From NCBI RefSeq assembly GCF_900143685.1, contig NZ_LT671675.1:595111-659110 (forward strand): DNA of 64,000 nucleotides, given 5' to 3'. Positions 42,009 to 53,893 of this stretch are shown here, piece by piece. Each line of letters opens with the position of its first letter. Positions within the stretch are counted from its first letter, which is position 1. Origin of the DNA: Parolsenella massiliensis (GTDB lineage Bacteria > Actinomycetota > Coriobacteriia > Coriobacteriales > Atopobiaceae). Below the pieces are notes generated by a model, which saw only the letters and a program-made list of their open reading frames with translations, was not told the DNA's origin and did not search any database. Position numbers and translations under genes: made by a program.

Positions 42009-42353
42009 GTGCACGAGCTGGGAATCGTGTTCTACATCATCGACGACGCCAAGAAGGCCGCCACTGACAACGGCCTCACCTCCGTGCACCGCGTGACGCT
42101 CGAGCTGGGCGAGGTCTCCGGCGTGGTGCCCGAGCTTCTCGGCAACGCGTGGAAGTGGGCCTGCGCGCGCGAGCCCATGATGGAGGGGTGCGAGCTTGAC
42201 GTCGAGGACATCGCCGCCGTGACGCACTGCGAGGCGTGCGGCGCAGACTACGGCACCGTGGAGCACGGGCGTACCTGCCCCGTCTGCGGCAGCGACCAGA
42301 CATACCTGTTGCGTGGCCGCGAGGTCATGATCAAGCAGATCGAGGCGTACTAA
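42009..42353 (+). CDS. hypA: Hydrogenase nickel-incorporation protein HypA
   Basis: 114-residue nickel metallochaperone. It begins MHELGIV with the nickel-binding His 2, and has the zinc site C74xxC77 ... C90xxC93 (CEACGADY, CPVCGSDQ). It partners HypB in nickel delivery to [NiFe] hydrogenase or, in some species, urease. The GTG start follows GTTGTGGGGAGACGCCC. It lies downstream of the flavoprotein gene in the same orientation and is followed by a type 4 repeat. Confidence 0.93.
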   Translation: MHELGIVFYIIDDAKKAATDNGLTSVHRVTLELGEVSGVVPELLGNAWKWACAREPMMEGCELDVEDIAAVTHCEACGADYGTVEHGRTCPVCGSDQTYLLRGREVMIKQIEAY

Positions 42354-42360
42354 CGGGCGG

Positions 42361-42399
42361 GAGCGTCCCAAAGGGCTACGTCCCCTTTGGGACGCGCTC
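42361..42399. repeat. Type 4 hairpin repeat
   Basis: GAGCGTCCCAAAGGG / CCCTTTGGGACGC arms around CTACGTC, starting 7 bases after the hypA stop. The core is shared with 39087-39116. Confidence 0.88.
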
Positions 42400-42537
42400 T
42401 GTTACAAGATTGCTTCTCGCGTGTTGCGCTCGTGTTGGCGTAACGGACGTGACATATCCGGCTCCTATGGTAGCGAGAGCTTAACCGCGCCCCGCGCGCG
42501 GCCCGGCCATCCTGAACTTTCGGAGAAGGACCTCACC

Positions 42538-47184
<4,647 letters not shown>

Positions 47185-47185
47185 C

Positions 47186-48667
47186 ATGGGCAAGCCAGGA
47201 GCGTTTCTCGAGCACGGCAGGCAGGCCCATGGGCTTCGTGACGTGGCCGAGCGCACGGGCGACTTCAACGAGCTCTACGAGCTGCTCAGTCCCGAGCAGC
47301 AGCAGGTGCAGGCGAGCCGCTGCATGATGTGCGGCGTGGCGTTCTGCCAGACGGGCATCTCGTTTGGGCACGCCCGTCCGAGCGGCTGCCCGTTGCACAA
47401 CCTTATCCCCGAGTGGAACGACCTCGTCTATCGCGGCCAGTGGGAGACGGCCGCCGAGCGCCTGGCGCTCACCTCTCCCATGCCCGAGTTCACGAGTCGC
47501 GTGTGCCCGGCCCTGTGCGAGGCGGCCTGCAACCTGGGCCGCGCCGACGAGCCCGAGACGATCCACGACAACGAGCGCGCCATCTCCGACTGGCAGTGGG
47601 CCCATGGCGGCCCCGCACGCTTTGCGCCGGCCGGCTCGGATGTCCCGAGCGTGGCCGTGGTGGGCTCTGGCCCCGCTGGCCTCGTGTGCGCCTGGGAGCT
47701 CGCGCGCAGGGGAGCCCGCGTCACGGTGGTGGAGCGCCACGACCGCGCCGGCGGCCTGCTGATGTATGGCATCCCCAACATGAAGCTCGACAAGTCCGTG
47801 GTGGAGCGCCGCGTGGCGCTCATGGCCGAGCTCGGCATCGAGTTTCGCCTGGGCGTGGACGCGAGTGACGCGTCCGTTGCTACCTCGCTTGCCGAGGAGT
47901 TCGACGCCGTGGTGGTCGCTGCCGGCGCCTGCACGCCGCGCGGCCTTGGCGCGGCCGGCTTTGAGGAGGGGCTCGCGAGCGGCGGCGTGGCCTACGCCGT
48001 GGACTACCTCACGAGCGCCACGCGCTCCGTGCTGGACGGCGGCACGCCCGCGATCGACGCGGCCGGCAAGGACGTCGTGGTCATTGGCGGAGGCGACACG
48101 GGCAACGACTGCCTGGGTACCGCCGTGCGCCAGGGTGCCCGCAGCGTGCGGCAGTTCGAGTTCCTCGCGTGCCCGCCCGAGCAGCGTGCGGCAGGCGACG
48201 CCTGGCCGCAGTGGCCCAACGTCAAGAAGACCGACTATGGCCAGGAGGAGGCCATCGAGCTCATGGGCGGCGAGATGCGCGAGTGGGGCATCGACACGCT
48301 CGAGGTGCTGCGCGGGGCCGATGGTGCCGTGAAGGGGCTCCGCGTGGTTGACCTTGACTGGAGCCACGGCAAGCCGGAGCGCGTGGTAGGCTCCGAGCGA
48401 GAGGTGCCCGCGCAGCTCGTGCTCATCGCATGTGGCTTCACGGGACCGGAGCGCTCCGTGGTTGAGGCCTTTGGCGCCAAGCTTGCCGAGAAGGGCCGCC
48501 CGCTGCCTGTCATGGCCACGCCCGCCTCGCACCGCACGGCCGCAAGCGTGACTGGCAAGCCCGTGTTTGTTGCTGGCGACGCACGCAACGGCTCCACGCT
48601 CGTGGTGACGGCCATGGCAGATGCGCTTGCCTGTGCCGGCGAGGTGGCCGAGACGCTGGGGCTGTAG
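47186..48667 (+). CDS. gltD: Glutamate synthase small subunit
   Basis: 493-residue FAD/NAD(P) subunit delivering electrons to GltB. It has N-terminal [4Fe-4S] cysteines (CMMCGVAFCQTG, CPALCEAACNLG), the FAD fold VVGSGPAGLVCAWELARRG, YGIPNMKLDK, and the NADP fold VIGGGDTGNDCLGTA. It is the normal length. The ATG 1 base after the gltB stop uses GGGGAGGAACTAGC as ribosome binding site, so the pair is translationally linked. It shares its core fold with the 928-residue flavoprotein at 39148. Confidence 0.97.
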   Translation: MGKPGAFLEHGRQAHGLRDVAERTGDFNELYELLSPEQQQVQASRCMMCGVAFCQTGISFGHARPSGCPLHNLIPEWNDLVYRGQWETAAERLALTSPMPEFTSRVCPALCEAACNLGRADEPETIHDNERAISDWQWAHGGPARFAPAGSDVPSVAVVGSGPAGLVCAWELARRGARVTVVERHDRAGGLLMYGIPNMKLDKSVVERRVALMAELGIEFRLGVDASDASVATSLAEEFDAVVVAAGACTPRGLGAAGFEEGLASGGVAYAVDYLTSATRSVLDGGTPAIDAAGKDVVVIGGGDTGNDCLGTAVRQGARSVRQFEFLACPPEQRAAGDAWPQWPNVKKTDYGQEEAIELMGGEMREWGIDTLEVLRGADGAVKGLRVVDLDWSHGKPERVVGSEREVPAQLVLIACGFTGPERSVVEAFGAKLAEKGRPLPVMATPASHRTAASVTGKPVFVAGDARNGSTLVVTAMADALACAGEVAETLGL

Positions 48668-48703
48668 CTGCCGGCTGGGACAAACCCTTTCAACCTTGTG
48701 GGC

Positions 48704-48728
48704 CTGCCTGGGATTCGATTCCGGGCAG
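48704..48728 (+). terminator. Terminator of gltBD
   Basis: CTGCCTGG / CCGGGCAG hairpin followed by TCCCTTTGCTTT. Confidence 0.7.
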
Positions 48729-48781
48729 TCCCTTTGCTTTGCTACCATCACGGGGACACTGACGAGTGATGGGAGTATGTG

Positions 48782-49321
48782 ATGGCCGAGAAGATCGTGC
48801 ACGGTAGCATCGGGTCCGTTGCCGACGAGGACGCGACTGGCGCCGCTGAGGCCCTGCGGGAGGCTCAGGGAGAGCTTGTGGGCGAGCTCGTGGGGCTTGG
48901 CGCCACGATGTGCGACGCCATGGACGAGCACCCGGGCTTTGTGCCCTGCGAGCACGCGTTTGGCGTGGTCATCGAGGGGCTTGCCGCAAGCCTGGGCGGG
49001 CGGGACATCGCCCGTGTGAACGAGCTTGCCGAGGTCGTGCGTGCCCGCAGCGAGCACGTCTCCGAGCACCGTGGCGTGGCCCAGGGAGCGGCCGTGGACG
49101 CGTGTGAGGCCGTGCGCGGCAACGAGATGTGCGCGCTGGCGCTTGCGGGCATCCAGGCGGCCGCGGTAGGCGCCGAGGCCGCGATGGGGCTCGGCACCAT
49201 GAGCGAGGAGCTCGACGTCGCGCTCATCCGCGTGCTCGCCGGCCTTGGCAACGCGGCGGCAGACGCTCATGAGCTCGTCCGCCTCGCCGCCAAGGCGTGC
49301 GTAGCTGCCCAGCAGCTCTAG
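48782..49321 (+). CDS. Alanine-rich helical hypothetical protein
   Basis: 179 residues, rich in Ala, Glu, Gly and Val, predicted mainly alpha-helical, without membrane segments, signal peptide or recognised domain. Two conserved-looking cysteines lie in CDAMDEHPGF and FVPCEHAF. No function can be assigned. The ATG at 48782 is preferred because GGGAG lies 6 bases upstream; a GTG immediately before it is also possible. It stands alone between gltBD and a type 5 repeat. Confidence 0.6.
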   Translation: MAEKIVHGSIGSVADEDATGAAEALREAQGELVGELVGLGATMCDAMDEHPGFVPCEHAFGVVIEGLAASLGGRDIARVNELAEVVRARSEHVSEHRGVAQGAAVDACEAVRGNEMCALALAGIQAAAVGAEAAMGLGTMSEELDVALIRVLAGLGNAAADAHELVRLAAKACVAAQQL

Positions 49322-49330
49322 GTAAGCATA

Positions 49331-49395
49331 AACTCCGCCTCCCAGGACGTTTTCGGCGCGTTAGGCGCTCGATTTCGTCCCAGGAGGCGGAGTTT
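49331..49395. repeat. Type 5 hairpin repeat
   Basis: AAACTCCGCCTCCCAGGACG pairs with CGTCCCAGGAGGCGGAGTTT (two mismatches) across a 25-base centre. It lies between the convergent hypothetical and methyltransferase genes. Confidence 0.85.
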
Positions 49396-49428
49396 GTCAT
49401 TTCTCGCCTCTATGTGAGCGGGCTGTCC

Positions 49429-50562
49429 TTATGCCTCGCCCCAGACCTTCTCGGCCACGCGCTTGACGAGGGCCACCTTGGCCCACTGCTCGTCCTCGGT
49501 GAGCTTGTTGCCGCACTCGCAGGAGGCAAAGCCGCACTGCGGGGAGAGGTAGAGGTTCTCGAGCGGCACGTACTTGGCCGCCTCGTTGATGCGCGAGACG
49601 AGCAGGTCCTCGTCCTCCAGGCCCGGCTGCTTGGACGTCACGAGGCCAAGCACGACCTTCTTGCCGGGCGCCACGTACTTGAGCGGCTCGAAGGTGCCTG
49701 CGCGTGGTGTGTCGAACTCGAGGTAGAAGGCATCGACGTTCTCGTCGGCGAACAGGTAGGGGGCGATGGGGTCGTAGCCGCCCTCGAACGCGTAGGTGGA
49801 GTGGTAGTTGCCGCGGCAGACGTGCGTGTTGATCACGAGGTCGTCGGGCTTGCCCTCGATGGTGAGGTTGTTGGCGCGCACGCCGAGCTCGGAGACCTTC
49901 TGGATGTCGACGGCCTTCATGCCGGTCTTGGCCACGAAGTCCGTGTCGCAGTAGATGCCCCAGGTGCAGTCGTCGAACTGGATGGAGCGGCAGCCGGCGG
50001 CGTAGAGCTCGGCGATGACGGTGCGGTAGGCGGCGGCGATGTCCTCCACGAGCTGCTCGTCATCGGGGTAGACGGCGCGCAGGCTCTCCACCTGGCCGTC
50101 GCAACGGTCCAGGACGACCTCGGAGTAGGTCTGGATGGGGGCGGGGATGGTCTGGCGGGCAACCTGGCCGTCCTCCTCGAGCGCCTTCACGAACTTGAAG
50201 TGCTCGACGAACGGGTGGTTCTCGCCCGAGATCTTGCCCGTGACGACGGCGGTGTCGGCCGTGGTCTCCTCGTCGTGGAACAGGTAGCCCTGGCGCGCAG
50301 TGCGGCGCTCGATGCCCTGCAGCCCCCACATGAAGTCGAGGTGCCAGTAGCTGCGGCGGAACTCGCCGTCGGTGATGACGTGCAGGCCGGCGGCCTTCTG
50401 CTTGGCGACGAGGTCTCGGATGGCCTCGTCCTCGACGACCTTGAGCTGGGCGTCGTCGATGAGGCCGGCGGCGTGGTCGGCGCGGGCCTGCTTGAGGACG
50501 TCGGGACGAAGGAAGCTGCCAACGACGTCATAGCGGAACGGGGCGTTGTGCTTGTAGGACAT
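49429..50562 (-). CDS. MetE C-terminal-like cobalamin-independent methyltransferase (YxjG/YxjH type), copy 1
   Basis: 377-residue homologue of the catalytic half of MetE. Zinc-ligand motifs are INTHVCRGN (His and Cys) and LSPQCGFAS. The entry motif is VVGSFLRPDVLKQAR, and ITDGEFRRSYWHLDFMWG is typical of the group. Such short forms methylate homocysteine or related thiols; the methyl donor for YxjG/YxjH types is not well established. The ATG follows GAGAGGAACCAACC. Second copy at 50818. It belongs to the sulphur amino-acid cluster. Confidence 0.87.
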   Translation of the reverse strand: MSYKHNAPFRYDVVGSFLRPDVLKQARADHAAGLIDDAQLKVVEDEAIRDLVAKQKAAGLHVITDGEFRRSYWHLDFMWGLQGIERRTARQGYLFHDEETTADTAVVTGKISGENHPFVEHFKFVKALEEDGQVARQTIPAPIQTYSEVVLDRCDGQVESLRAVYPDDEQLVEDIAAAYRTVIAELYAAGCRSIQFDDCTWGIYCDTDFVAKTGMKAVDIQKVSELGVRANNLTIEGKPDDLVINTHVCRGNYHSTYAFEGGYDPIAPYLFADENVDAFYLEFDTPRAGTFEPLKYVAPGKKVVLGLVTSKQPGLEDEDLLVSRINEAAKYVPLENLYLSPQCGFASCECGNKLTEDEQWAKVALVKRVAEKVWGEA

Positions 50563-50621
50563 GGTTGGTTCCTCTCAATTGTCTGGTTGGTTGCTGGGAA
50601 TTAGTATTCCACGGACAGCAG

Positions 50622-50642
50622 CTATCCGGTACTACGCATCAT
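50622..50642 (-). other. ATGATGCG motif / mini-ORF upstream of methyltransferase copy 1
   Basis: On the minus strand reads ATG ATG CGT AGT ACC GGA TAG, i.e. Met-Met-Arg-Ser-Thr-Gly-stop. A similar ATGATGCGATACTAG precedes copy 2. There is no ribosome binding site, so an operator is as likely as a leader peptide. Confidence 0.3.
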
Positions 50643-50673
50643 GTATGCAATTCTATAGGCTAAATCTATGACA

Positions 50674-50750
50674 CCTGCCATTGGGGACGGGTCCCAATGG
50701 CAGGGGCGAGACCCCGTGGCATGCCAAATGAACCCGTCCCCAATGGCAGG
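50674..50750. repeat. Type 2 repeats, one complete hairpin and one single arm
   Basis: CCTGCCATTGGGGACGGG then TCCCAATGGCAGG (50674-50704) is self-complementary. A second, single arm with CCAAATGAACCCGTCCCC is at 50716-50750. Confidence 0.85.
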
Positions 50751-50756
50751 GCCACC

Positions 50757-50793
50757 AAAAAAGGGGCCGAGACGCGTGTGGCGTCCCGGCCCC
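50757..50793 (-). terminator. Rho-independent terminator of methyltransferase copy 2
   Basis: On the minus strand GGGGCCGGGACGC / GCGTCTCGGCCCC with a CACAC loop, then TTTTTT. Confidence 0.92.
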
Positions 50794-50817
50794 GGGCGGT
50801 GCTATGCGAGCGAGTGC

Positions 50818-51951
50818 TTACGCCTCGTCGGCGTCGTCCCAGACGGACTCGGCGATCTCGCGGACGAGCTTGAGCTTGTCCCACTGGACCTGCTCGGCGA
50901 TGGAGTTGCCCTCCTCGGTGGACGAGAAGCCGCACTGCGGGGAGAGGCACAGGCGCTCGAGCGGCACGATCTTGGCCGCCTCGGCGATGCGGGCACGGAT
51001 GGCGTCCGGATCCTCCATCTCGGCGTTCTTGGTGGTCACGAGACCGAGAACGACGCGCTGGTCGGTGTCTGCTGGCAGGTGCTTCAGCGGGTCGAAGCTG
51101 CCGGAGCGCTCGTCGTCGTACTCGAGGAAGAACCCGTCGAAGCCGCGGATGGCGAGCAGGCGGCGCGCGATGGTCTCGTAGGTGCCCTCATAGAGCCAGT
51201 GACTCATGAAGTTGCCCTTGCACATGTGGGTCGTGATGACCATGTCATCCGGCCTGCCCTCGAGCGCCTCGTCCGTGATGTCGCCGAAGACGTCGATGAG
51301 CTCGTCGGGGTCGTAGCCGCAGGCGCGGATCTTCTCGCGGAAGCGGCCCGAGAACAGCGCGCCCCAGCTCGTGTCGTCGAGCTGCAGGTAGCGGCAGCCC
51401 GCGTCGTGGAAGGCCTTGATGGCGTCCTGGTAGGTCTTGGCCAGGTCGTGGCGCAGCTCGTCGAGGTTGGCGTAGACGGGGTTGGCGGCGTACTGGGCGG
51501 AGAGGACCACGGAGTCCAGCGTCACCATGTTGGGGCCGGAGATGGTCTGCTTCACGGGCGTGTCGCCAGCGAGCTTCTGCGTGCGGCGGAAGCCGTCAAG
51601 GAAGGGGTGGTCGGGGTTGAAGGAGAGCGGGGCGTCCACGTAGGTGCCCTGCATGACCTTCTCGATGCCAAAGCCGGCCGTCTTGAAGTCGTAGACCTTG
51701 ATGCCGTTGAAGCCGGCGAGCCAGTCGAGGTGCCACCAGCGGCGGCGGAACTCGCCGTCGGTCACGGCGTGCAGGCCCACGGCCTTCTGCTTCTCGATGA
51801 TCTTGGCGACCTCGACGTCCTCGATCTCGCGGAGCTGCTCGAACGTGATCTCGCCGGCGTGCCACTTGGCGCGGGCCTCGTGGATGGCCTGCGGGCGCAG
51901 GAAGCTGCCCACGATGTCATAGCGGAACGGTGCCTTGAGCTTGTCTGCCAT
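50818..51951 (-). CDS. MetE C-terminal-like cobalamin-independent methyltransferase, copy 2
   Basis: 377-residue paralogue of the gene at 49429. It has VGSFLRPQAIHEAR, VTDGEFRRRWWHLDWLAG, the zinc motif ITTHMCKGN and LSPQCGFSST. The two copies differ enough to suggest distinct substrates or donors. The ATG at 51951 follows GAGGAGGACACC; nine further upstream codons are excluded. It is transcribed separately from copy 1, being closed by its own terminator. It lies downstream of and in the same direction as the sulfhydrylase gene, and a terminator separates them. Confidence 0.87.
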   Translation of the reverse strand: MADKLKAPFRYDIVGSFLRPQAIHEARAKWHAGEITFEQLREIEDVEVAKIIEKQKAVGLHAVTDGEFRRRWWHLDWLAGFNGIKVYDFKTAGFGIEKVMQGTYVDAPLSFNPDHPFLDGFRRTQKLAGDTPVKQTISGPNMVTLDSVVLSAQYAANPVYANLDELRHDLAKTYQDAIKAFHDAGCRYLQLDDTSWGALFSGRFREKIRACGYDPDELIDVFGDITDEALEGRPDDMVITTHMCKGNFMSHWLYEGTYETIARRLLAIRGFDGFFLEYDDERSGSFDPLKHLPADTDQRVVLGLVTTKNAEMEDPDAIRARIAEAAKIVPLERLCLSPQCGFSSTEEGNSIAEQVQWDKLKLVREIAESVWDDADEA

Positions 51952-51991
51952 GGTGTCCTCCTCGGACCGAGCGGTCAATGATTGATGCTTG

Positions 51992-52006
51992 CTAGTATCG
52001 CATCAT
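51992..52006 (-). other. ATGATGCG motif / mini-ORF upstream of methyltransferase copy 2
   Basis: Minus strand ATG ATG CGA TAC TAG (Met-Met-Arg-Tyr-stop), 40 bases before the gene. It shares ATGATGCG with the site at 50622-50642. Confidence 0.3.
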
Positions 52007-52105
52007 GCCTGGTGATTGAACCCGTCTATTTATTGATGAAGAGAGATAGGGTAGGACTATGGGTGCTGCTAGCCTGTCGTGCGGGCGCAACGGCCTCGCC
52101 AAAAG

Positions 52106-52135
52106 AAAGGCGGGCTCCCGGAGGAACCCGCCTGG
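52106..52135 (-). terminator. Rho-independent terminator of sulfhydrylase copy 2
   Basis: On the minus strand GGCGGGTTCC.. / ..GAGCCCGCC stem followed by TTTCTTTT. Confidence 0.85.
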
Positions 52136-52160
52136 CAAGGCTCGATAGGCGCGAGAGGCG

Positions 52161-53474
52161 CTAGCCCTCCTTCACGGCCACGAAGCCGCGCTCGAGGTCG
52201 GCGATGATGTCGTCGATGTGCTCGGTGCCGATGGAGAGGCGAATCGTGGACTGCGTGATGCCCACGTTGGCGAGCTCCTCGTCGGTGAGCTGGGAGTGGG
52301 TGGTGCTCGCCGGGTGGATAACGAGGCTCTTGACGTCAGCGACGTTGGCGAGCAGCGAGAACAGCTGCAGGTTGTCGATGAACTTCCAGGCAGCGTCCTT
52401 GCCGCCCTTGATCTCGAACGTGAAGATCGAGGCGCCGCCGTTGGGGAAGTACTTCTCGTACAGCTCGTGATCGGGGTGGTCGGGCAGGCTCGGGTGGTTG
52501 ACCTTTTCGACGAGCGGGTTGTTGACGAGGTACTCGACGACCTTCTTGGTGTTCTCGGCGTGGCGATCAAGGCGCAGCGACAGAGTCTCGGTGCCCTGGA
52601 GCAGCAGGAACGCGTTGAACGGGGAGATGCAGGCGCCCTCGTCGCGAAGCAGGATGGCGCGGATGTAGGTCACGAACGCGGCCGGGCCCACGGCGTCGGC
52701 GAAGGAGATGCCGTGGTAGGAGGGGTTGGGCTCGGCGATCTGGGGGTACTTGCCGGAGGCCTTCCAGTCGAAGTTGCCGCCGTCGACGATGACGCCGCCC
52801 AGGGAGGTGCCGTGGCCGCCGATGAACTTCGTGGCGGAGTGGACCACGACGTTGGCGCCGTGCTCGAGCGGACGGAACAGATAGGGCGTGCCGAACGTGT
52901 TGTCAACGACGACGGGCAGGCCGTGCTTGTGGGCGATCTCGGAGATGGCGTCGATGTTGGGGATGTCGGAGTTGGGGTTGCCGAGCGTCTCGAGGTAGAC
53001 CACCGTGGTGTTGTCCTTGATGGCACCCTCGACCTCGTCGAGGTTGTGGGCGTCGACGAACGTGGTCTCGATGCCGTACTGCGAGAGCGTGTGCTCGAGC
53101 AGGTTGTAGGATCCGCCGTAGATCGTCTTCTGGGCCACGACGTGGTCGCCGGCCTTGGCGAGCGCCTGGATGGCGTAGGTGATGGCCGCGGCGCCGGAGG
53201 CCACGGCAAGGCCGGCCACGCCGCCCTCGAGCGCGGCGATGCGGTCCTCGAAAACGCCCTGCGTGGAGTTCGTCAGGCGGCCGTAGATGTTGCCGGCGTC
53301 GGCGAGGCCGAAGCGGTCGGCACCGTGCTGGGAGTTGCGGAAGACGTAGCTCGTGGTCTGGTAGATGGGCACGGCGCGCGAGTCGGTGGCGGGGTCGGCG
53401 CTCTCCTGGCCAACGTGGAGCTGCAGGGTCTCGAAGTGGAAGGTCTTCTCGACCTCGGGGGTGATGTCGGACAT
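52161..53474 (-). CDS. O-acetylhomoserine sulfhydrylase-type PLP enzyme (copy 2)
   Basis: 437-residue MetY-type enzyme. The N-terminal FETLQLHVGQESADPAT is the usual start of the family. It has YGRLTNSTQGVFEDRIAALEGG, VDNTFGTPYLFRPLEHGAN and the PLP lysine in HSATKFIGGHGTS. HPASTTHSQLTDEEL is at the C-terminus. It forms homocysteine from O-acetylhomoserine and sulphide. The ATG follows AAGGAGGAACACC. Upstream lie a terminator and a Met/Cys-containing leader ORF, so it is probably controlled by attenuation. It is more typical of MetY than copy 1. Confidence 0.92.
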   Translation of the reverse strand: MSDITPEVEKTFHFETLQLHVGQESADPATDSRAVPIYQTTSYVFRNSQHGADRFGLADAGNIYGRLTNSTQGVFEDRIAALEGGVAGLAVASGAAAITYAIQALAKAGDHVVAQKTIYGGSYNLLEHTLSQYGIETTFVDAHNLDEVEGAIKDNTTVVYLETLGNPNSDIPNIDAISEIAHKHGLPVVVDNTFGTPYLFRPLEHGANVVVHSATKFIGGHGTSLGGVIVDGGNFDWKASGKYPQIAEPNPSYHGISFADAVGPAAFVTYIRAILLRDEGACISPFNAFLLLQGTETLSLRLDRHAENTKKVVEYLVNNPLVEKVNHPSLPDHPDHELYEKYFPNGGASIFTFEIKGGKDAAWKFIDNLQLFSLLANVADVKSLVIHPASTTHSQLTDEELANVGITQSTIRLSIGTEHIDDIIADLERGFVAVKEG

Positions 53475-53543
53475 GGTGTTCCTCCTTGGGATGGTGGCGC
53501 TTTGGGCTTGTGATCTCTTGGGCGGTTCAGTGGTCCGGGCACG

Positions 53544-53577
53544 AAAAAGCGCCCGGCAGCTCATGGCTCCCGGGCGC
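53544..53577 (-). terminator. Attenuator terminator before sulfhydrylase copy 2
   Basis: Minus-strand GCGCCCGG..AGC / GCT..CCGGGCGC hairpin (8-bp outer stem plus an inner AGC/GCT stem) followed by TTTTT. It lies 24 bases after the leader ORF stop and 70 bases before the gene start. Confidence 0.88.
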
Positions 53578-53600
53578 AAGTCGGAGACTTCCGTGTGCGC

Positions 53601-53702
53601 CTAGTCGATGGCTCGTTGCCATTCGACGTTGGCGCCGGCGGACTCCTGCGGTGCCCGGGAGCTCAGCATTCGCATGCACATCATCATGGTCGTCGTGGTC
53701 AT
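53601..53702 (-). CDS. Met/Cys leader peptide (33 codons)
   Basis: Reads MTTTTMMMCMRMLSS at the start and ends NVEWQRAID. Seven of its first 12 residues after the initial threonine run are Met, Cys or Arg: Met-Met-Met-Cys-Met-Arg-Met. It has a near-perfect AAGGAGG nine bases before the ATG. A rho-independent terminator follows 24 bases after its stop, before the sulfhydrylase gene. The layout is that of ribosome-mediated attenuation, in which shortage of charged Met-tRNA (or Cys-tRNA) would stall the ribosome and prevent terminator formation. The antiterminator pairing has not been proven. Confidence 0.7.
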   Translation of the reverse strand: MTTTTMMMCMRMLSSRAPQESAGANVEWQRAID

Positions 53703-53772
53703 CTCTGGGCACCTCCTTGGGTCCGTCGCCTTTCGTTGGTTGAAGTTATACGACCGGTGCTGGCGTTCGTCA

Positions 53773-53796
53773 ATACCCTAGTGGAAAAGTAGGTAT
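53773..53796 (-). promoter_or_regulatory. Putative operator shared by the two sulfhydrylase genes (site 2)
   Basis: ATACCCTAGTGGAAAAG then TAGGTAT. AATACC(C)TA and TAGGTATT form a palindrome. It is about 70 bases upstream of the leader ORF and matches the site at 34427-34448. Confidence 0.55.
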
Positions 53797-53858
53797 TAAC
53801 GTTTTGTTACACGCAGGTGAGAGCGGCAAAAGTGGCGGTGCGGCGCGGGCACGGCGAT

Positions 53859-53890
53859 GGTGACAGTTTGACCCCGCCCCCAAGTGTCAC
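53859..53890. repeat. Type 1 repeat abutting the LysR stop
   Basis: GGTGACAGTTTGACCCCGCC then CCCAAGTGTCAC, ending 3 bases from the LysR stop codon. Confidence 0.88.
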
Positions 53891-53893
53891 GGG

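Noticed and set aside
51952-52105. SAM or cobalamin riboswitch in the methionine cluster
   Set aside because: None of the four met-type leaders shows the conserved S-box, SAM-II/IV or B12-box segments. Regulation appears to be by leader peptide and operators.
53486-53743. 85-codon plus-strand ORF across the attenuator region
   Set aside because: It runs antisense over the leader ORF and terminator, lacks a ribosome binding site and has low-complexity composition.
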